From: Eonycteris spelaea
Taxonomy: Eukaryota; Chordata; Mammalia; Chiroptera; Pteropodidae
Assembly (NCBI GenBank): GCA_003508835.1
Contig: PUFA01000312.1
Location: 868,501 to 932,500, forward strand
Length of the DNA stretch: 64,000 bases
Direction: 5' to 3'
Under the pieces are notes generated by a model. That model was not told the origin of the DNA. It ran no database searches and saw only the letters and a list, made by a program, of their open reading frames with translations. Both the position numbers and the translations under genes were made by a program. Of the stretch, positions 56,101 to 64,000 are shown piece by piece (position 1 is the first letter of the stretch; every line of letters begins with the position of its first letter).

Positions 56101-56958
56101 AGCTCTTGGGCTAACAGCCACCCCTGGTTCTTCAAACCCCGAACCTCAGGCTCTCTGAGGCCTGCACGCAGAAATCCAGGGCCCCAGCCACTCCCACCCC
56201 AGGGCCCAGCCCCTGACCAACTTGGGACTTGCCAGCCTTCTCTCATTCCAGTATCCATACATATGTGGCCATAGGCTCCTTTCCTTCTAGGAATCGTAGC
56301 TCAGGCCCTCAGCTCCTCCAGAGCCCAGGCATTCAGGCCCCCAACCCTCTCCCATTCTGGGTTCTAAGAATCAGGTCCCCAGGCCCCTCCCATCTTTACA
56401 CTCAAGTGACCAGTTCCCCCATTCTCCCATCACGACTTATGCATCCTGTCCTCAGTCAACTCGCTCCCAAATGCGGAGGGCCACTACTCTGAAAGCTACC
56501 CGTCTCCCAAGATTGCACTAAGAAGTGCAACGCCCCCCCATCCCCCCCTTCCCTGTTCAGGACCCAGGTCTCTGGTCTTTCAGAAACCTCCCTCCCGGAC
56601 CAAGGAATCTTTCATCTTAGCCTCTTCCTCCCTAGGACCCAGGACCCCCGAGATTCATCCCCACTCCTCCAGGGCCAGGAAACATATCCCAGTTCTTCCC
56701 CAAGGACACAGGAGTCATAGGCTCCTTGCCCAGAACCCAGGAGTCATGCTGTGTAGCCCTGTCCCCCTACCACTCAAGTGTCCTGGGCACCCGTCCCCGA
56801 CTGCCCTTCTCATCTAGGCCCCGCCGCCTGGCGTGCTCACCCTTGTTGGCCACTTCCCAGGCCACCTCGAAGAGCACTGTGTTCTCCATGTCGAATTCAT
56901 CCTCCCAATCCTCCAGTCCTGGCAGTGAGGACATGGACAAAGTGCGGTTAAGAGGCAT
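44147..56958 (-). CDS. GYS1: Muscle glycogen synthase, complete, 738 aa, 16 exons
   Basis: Glycogen [starch] synthase (GT3) adds glucose from UDP-glucose to glycogen primed by glycogenin. Exons, in transcript order: 56841-56958, 55190-55371, 53125-53316, 52141-52326, 51750-51894, 50791-50908, 50405-50525, 50085-50191, 48867-48926, 48697-48775, 47061-47174, 46669-46795, 45453-45548, 45100-45263, 44629-44709, 44147-44473; total 2217 nt, no frame breaks. The N-terminus [14 protein letters not shown] keeps phosphosites 2 and 2a; [14 protein letters not shown] binds UDP-glucose. The E-x7-E catalytic pair is in [14 protein letters not shown]. The arginine-rich [21 protein letters not shown] segment senses glucose 6-phosphate. 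[18 protein letters not shown] keeps GSK3 sites 3a-3c and RRAS keeps a PKA site. It ends LGEERN. Introns 3, 5, 6 and 10 carry hairpin modules. Confidence 0.98.
46835..46960 (-). repeat. MIR SINE (antisense) in GYS1 intron 11
   Basis: AATCTTGTCCAAAGTCACAC, AAGATTTGAATCCAAATCTG and GAAGCTCAGGCTCTTTC match reverse-complement MIR. Others in GYS1 introns: sense at about 49070-49270; antisense at about 49785-49930 and 54590-54780. Confidence 0.7.
47238..48671. repeat. Array of about ten hairpin modules in GYS1 intron 10
   Basis: Each module has a forward arm like ACTACAAYTCCCAGCAGYCY, a CTGGGGCAG block, a 20-50 base middle, and an inverted arm like CTGCTGGGARTTGTAGTTCT. Forward arms start near 47240, 47361, 47481, 47654, 47849, 48050, 48182, 48320, 48450 and 48597, so spacing is 120-200 bases. 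Inverted arms are clear near 47284, 47541, 47748, 47903, 48088, 48371, 48506 and 48649, and degenerate for the second and seventh. Sequence between modules also recurs weakly (TGGTCCTTTCTCTC, ACGGACTCCAGGGGCCTG / ACGGACCCTGGGGACTCAG), so the true unit is probably an old tandem repeat of about 150 bp. The array fills nearly the whole intron between exons 11 and 10. Function unknown. Confidence 0.8.
49420..49790 (+). repeat. L2 LINE fragment (sense) in GYS1 intron 8
   Basis: CCTTTGCACTTGCTGCTCTC, CAATGAGGGAAGGGATTTTA, GGCCTGGAACAGTGCCTGGC and TCAATGAATACCTGATGG are the L2 3' end; an interrupting T run lies at 49629-49645. Confidence 0.75.
50585..50675. repeat. Hairpin module in GYS1 intron 6
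   Basis: Forward arm AAATTACAAATCCCAGAAAC with CTCCAGGGGCAAAG; inverted arm CTCCTAGGATTTGTGGTTCT near 50652. Same family as the intron 10 array. Confidence 0.75.
51094..51670. repeat. Three hairpin modules in GYS1 intron 5
   Basis: Modules at about 51094-51183 (ATAACTACAGCTCCGATCAC / CTTCTGGGAGTTGTAGTTCT), 51321-51411 (AAATTATAACCCCCATCAGC / CGCCTGGGAGTTACAGTTCT) and 51573-51670 (AAAACTACACTTCCCATTAG / CCTTCTGGAATGGTAGTTCT). They repeat at about 230 bases and all keep the outer ACTACA...TGTAGT type ends. Confidence 0.75.
51945..52075 (+). repeat. 38-bp-type minisatellite units in GYS1 intron 4
   Basis: GCAGACTCCGGGGTCCTGGC, GGTGGACTCTTGGGTCTGAG GGAGGAGG, and TTTGACTCCTGGATCCTGGG follow one another at about 45-50 bases. 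They are degenerate copies of the dispersed unit. Confidence 0.6.
52876..52994. repeat. Hairpin module in GYS1 intron 3
   Basis: Forward arm ATACAAGAACTCCCAGAATT with CCTGGGCTGAGCC; inverted arm GCTGGCATTGGGAGTTTGGG near 52972. A weaker forward arm (GACTACCACCTCCCGAATGC) lies near 52681. Confidence 0.6.
53400..53935 (+). repeat. Pyrimidine-rich degenerate repeat in GYS1 intron 2
   Basis: Plus-strand C/T-rich tract with recurring words TCTGCTGC, CATTTCTC, TGCCACC and ATTTTTCT (for example near 53427, 53513, 53700, 53830). On the GYS1 sense strand it is purine-rich. The rest of intron 2 (to 55189) holds an antisense MIR and no gene. Confidence 0.55.
55440..55700 (+). repeat. 38-bp-type minisatellite units in GYS1 intron 1
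   Basis: Recurring GGGGGCCCATGAGTCAGAGT, TCTGGGCCTAAGGGAGAAGG, GACTTCTGAGTCTGGGAGAT and AAGCTCCTGGGTCTGGGGGA at roughly 40-base steps. From 55850 to about 56800, plus-strand sequence instead carries reverse-type units (CCAGGACTCTACTCCAGACC, CCTAGGACCCAGGACCCC, GAACCCAGGAGTCATG). Intron 1 holds no gene. Confidence 0.6.
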
Positions 56959-57671
56959 GGCCGACGCGAGAAGAGCCACAGGTAGGGGCTCCGGAGGCGT
57001 CTGAGGAATGCACCAGGCAGGGTGTGGGGCCAGGTAGCTGGTGCCTGAAGGGAAGCTTGCAACGCCTTCGGCTTCCTATTGCACGACCGCACCCCCGTCC
57101 TGGGGCGTTCGGACCTAGGCAGCAGGCAGCCGCAGCGTCACTGAGCGCTGAGGGCCCCCCGCAGTAAAGCCTTGCGGCCGCCAGGAGGCGGCGCCCGTCC
57201 CCCGGCCAGCGCCATTGGCTCGCGCTCGGGGCGGGGTCTCTCGCGTATCCTCATTGGTGGACAGCGTGGGGTTCGCTCCGCCCCGAGACCGCCTCAGCGG
57301 TCGCTGCGCTAGCTGATTGGCCCTCGGCTCTGCCCATCTGAAGCTTGAGCCCCAGAGTTGCGGGGGAGGGAAGTGGGTGGAATAAGAAGGAAAGAGAGCG
57401 TGGGGGACGTGTGCTTTTCAAAGAAGTGCTAAGAATTTTGCAATCGGCCTCAGCAAGGAGGCTTGGGTAAAAGGAGGAGGAGTCAGAAGGCCTTGGGAAC
57501 CCACCCAGGAGATTCGGCCACAAAAGTGACGTCTCGCCCTTACAAGGAGAGTTTGCATATTTATGAGGAACCACCGACATCTTTGGAGGACCCGGCAGTC
57601 TAGAGGGGCCAGAGCGCCTCGTTCCTAGAGCGTTTCCGTTTCCGTTAGGATATTGGCGGTTGGTGAGCATC
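56959..57671. promoter_or_regulatory. Shared CpG promoter of GYS1 (-) and RUVBL2 (+)
   Basis: The two start codons are 713 bases apart and point away from each other. The stretch is CpG-rich at 57090-57310 and has three ATTGG (inverted CCAAT) boxes at 57214-57218, 57253-57257 and 57316-57320. No TATA box is evident for either gene. It fits a bidirectional NF-Y-type promoter; start sites are not resolved. Confidence 0.65.

Positions 57672-64000
<6,329 letters not shown>

Overview
The window is mammalian nuclear DNA. It carries six neighbouring protein-coding genes in the order known from human 19q13.33: NUCB1 (+, 5' end outside the window), DHDH (+), BAX (+), FTL (+), GYS1 (-) and RUVBL2 (+, 3' end outside). 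All have split exons with GT-AG introns. I rebuilt every exon from its splice sites and from family protein sequence known from memory; no alignment was run.

The host is most likely a megabat (Pteropodidae). The window has no Alu, B1/B2, ruminant, carnivore-type or equine-type SINEs. It does have two SINEs built from 5S rRNA sequence: a hybrid with a tRNA-like head and a 5S-like body at 18057-18252, and an almost complete 5S-like copy at 63137-63258. From memory, such elements (the MEG families, including a tRNA/5S hybrid) are described only from fruit bats. Other interspersed repeats are ancient: MIR, L2, old L1 3' ends, MLT1-type LTRs and hAT relics.

Layout: 1-15100, NUCB1 from its third coding exon to its poly(A) signals. 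15100-21000, repeat-rich spacer with the hybrid SINE. 21000-28210, DHDH with a triple-CCAAT promoter. 28210-33560, repeat-rich spacer. 33560-37500, BAX with an E-box CpG promoter and a p53-like site in intron 1. 37500-40000, spacer holding a ferritin-type antioxidant/Maf element. 40000-41665, FTL with an intact 5' iron-responsive element. 43000-57150, GYS1 on the minus strand. 57150-64000, RUVBL2 exons 1-4, sharing a CpG promoter with GYS1. The genes belong to different pathways (calcium binding, dihydrodiol/xylose oxidation, apoptosis, iron storage, glycogen synthesis, AAA+ chaperone); apart from the shared GYS1/RUVBL2 promoter they are merely adjacent.

Two observations stand out. First, GYS1 introns hold about 15 short hairpin modules, each an ACTACAAYTCCCAG-like arm and its inverted partner. 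About ten lie in a loose array inside the 1.5-kb intron 10, and relatives sit in two NUCB1 introns. Second, BAX, FTL and NUCB1 each carry one or two small indels that break otherwise well-conserved exons, while DHDH, GYS1 and the visible part of RUVBL2 are intact. Indels in short runs in an otherwise conserved gene such as NUCB1 point to consensus sequence error as the default explanation. BAX also has two in-frame codon gains, one in its tail-anchor helix, which deserve independent checking.
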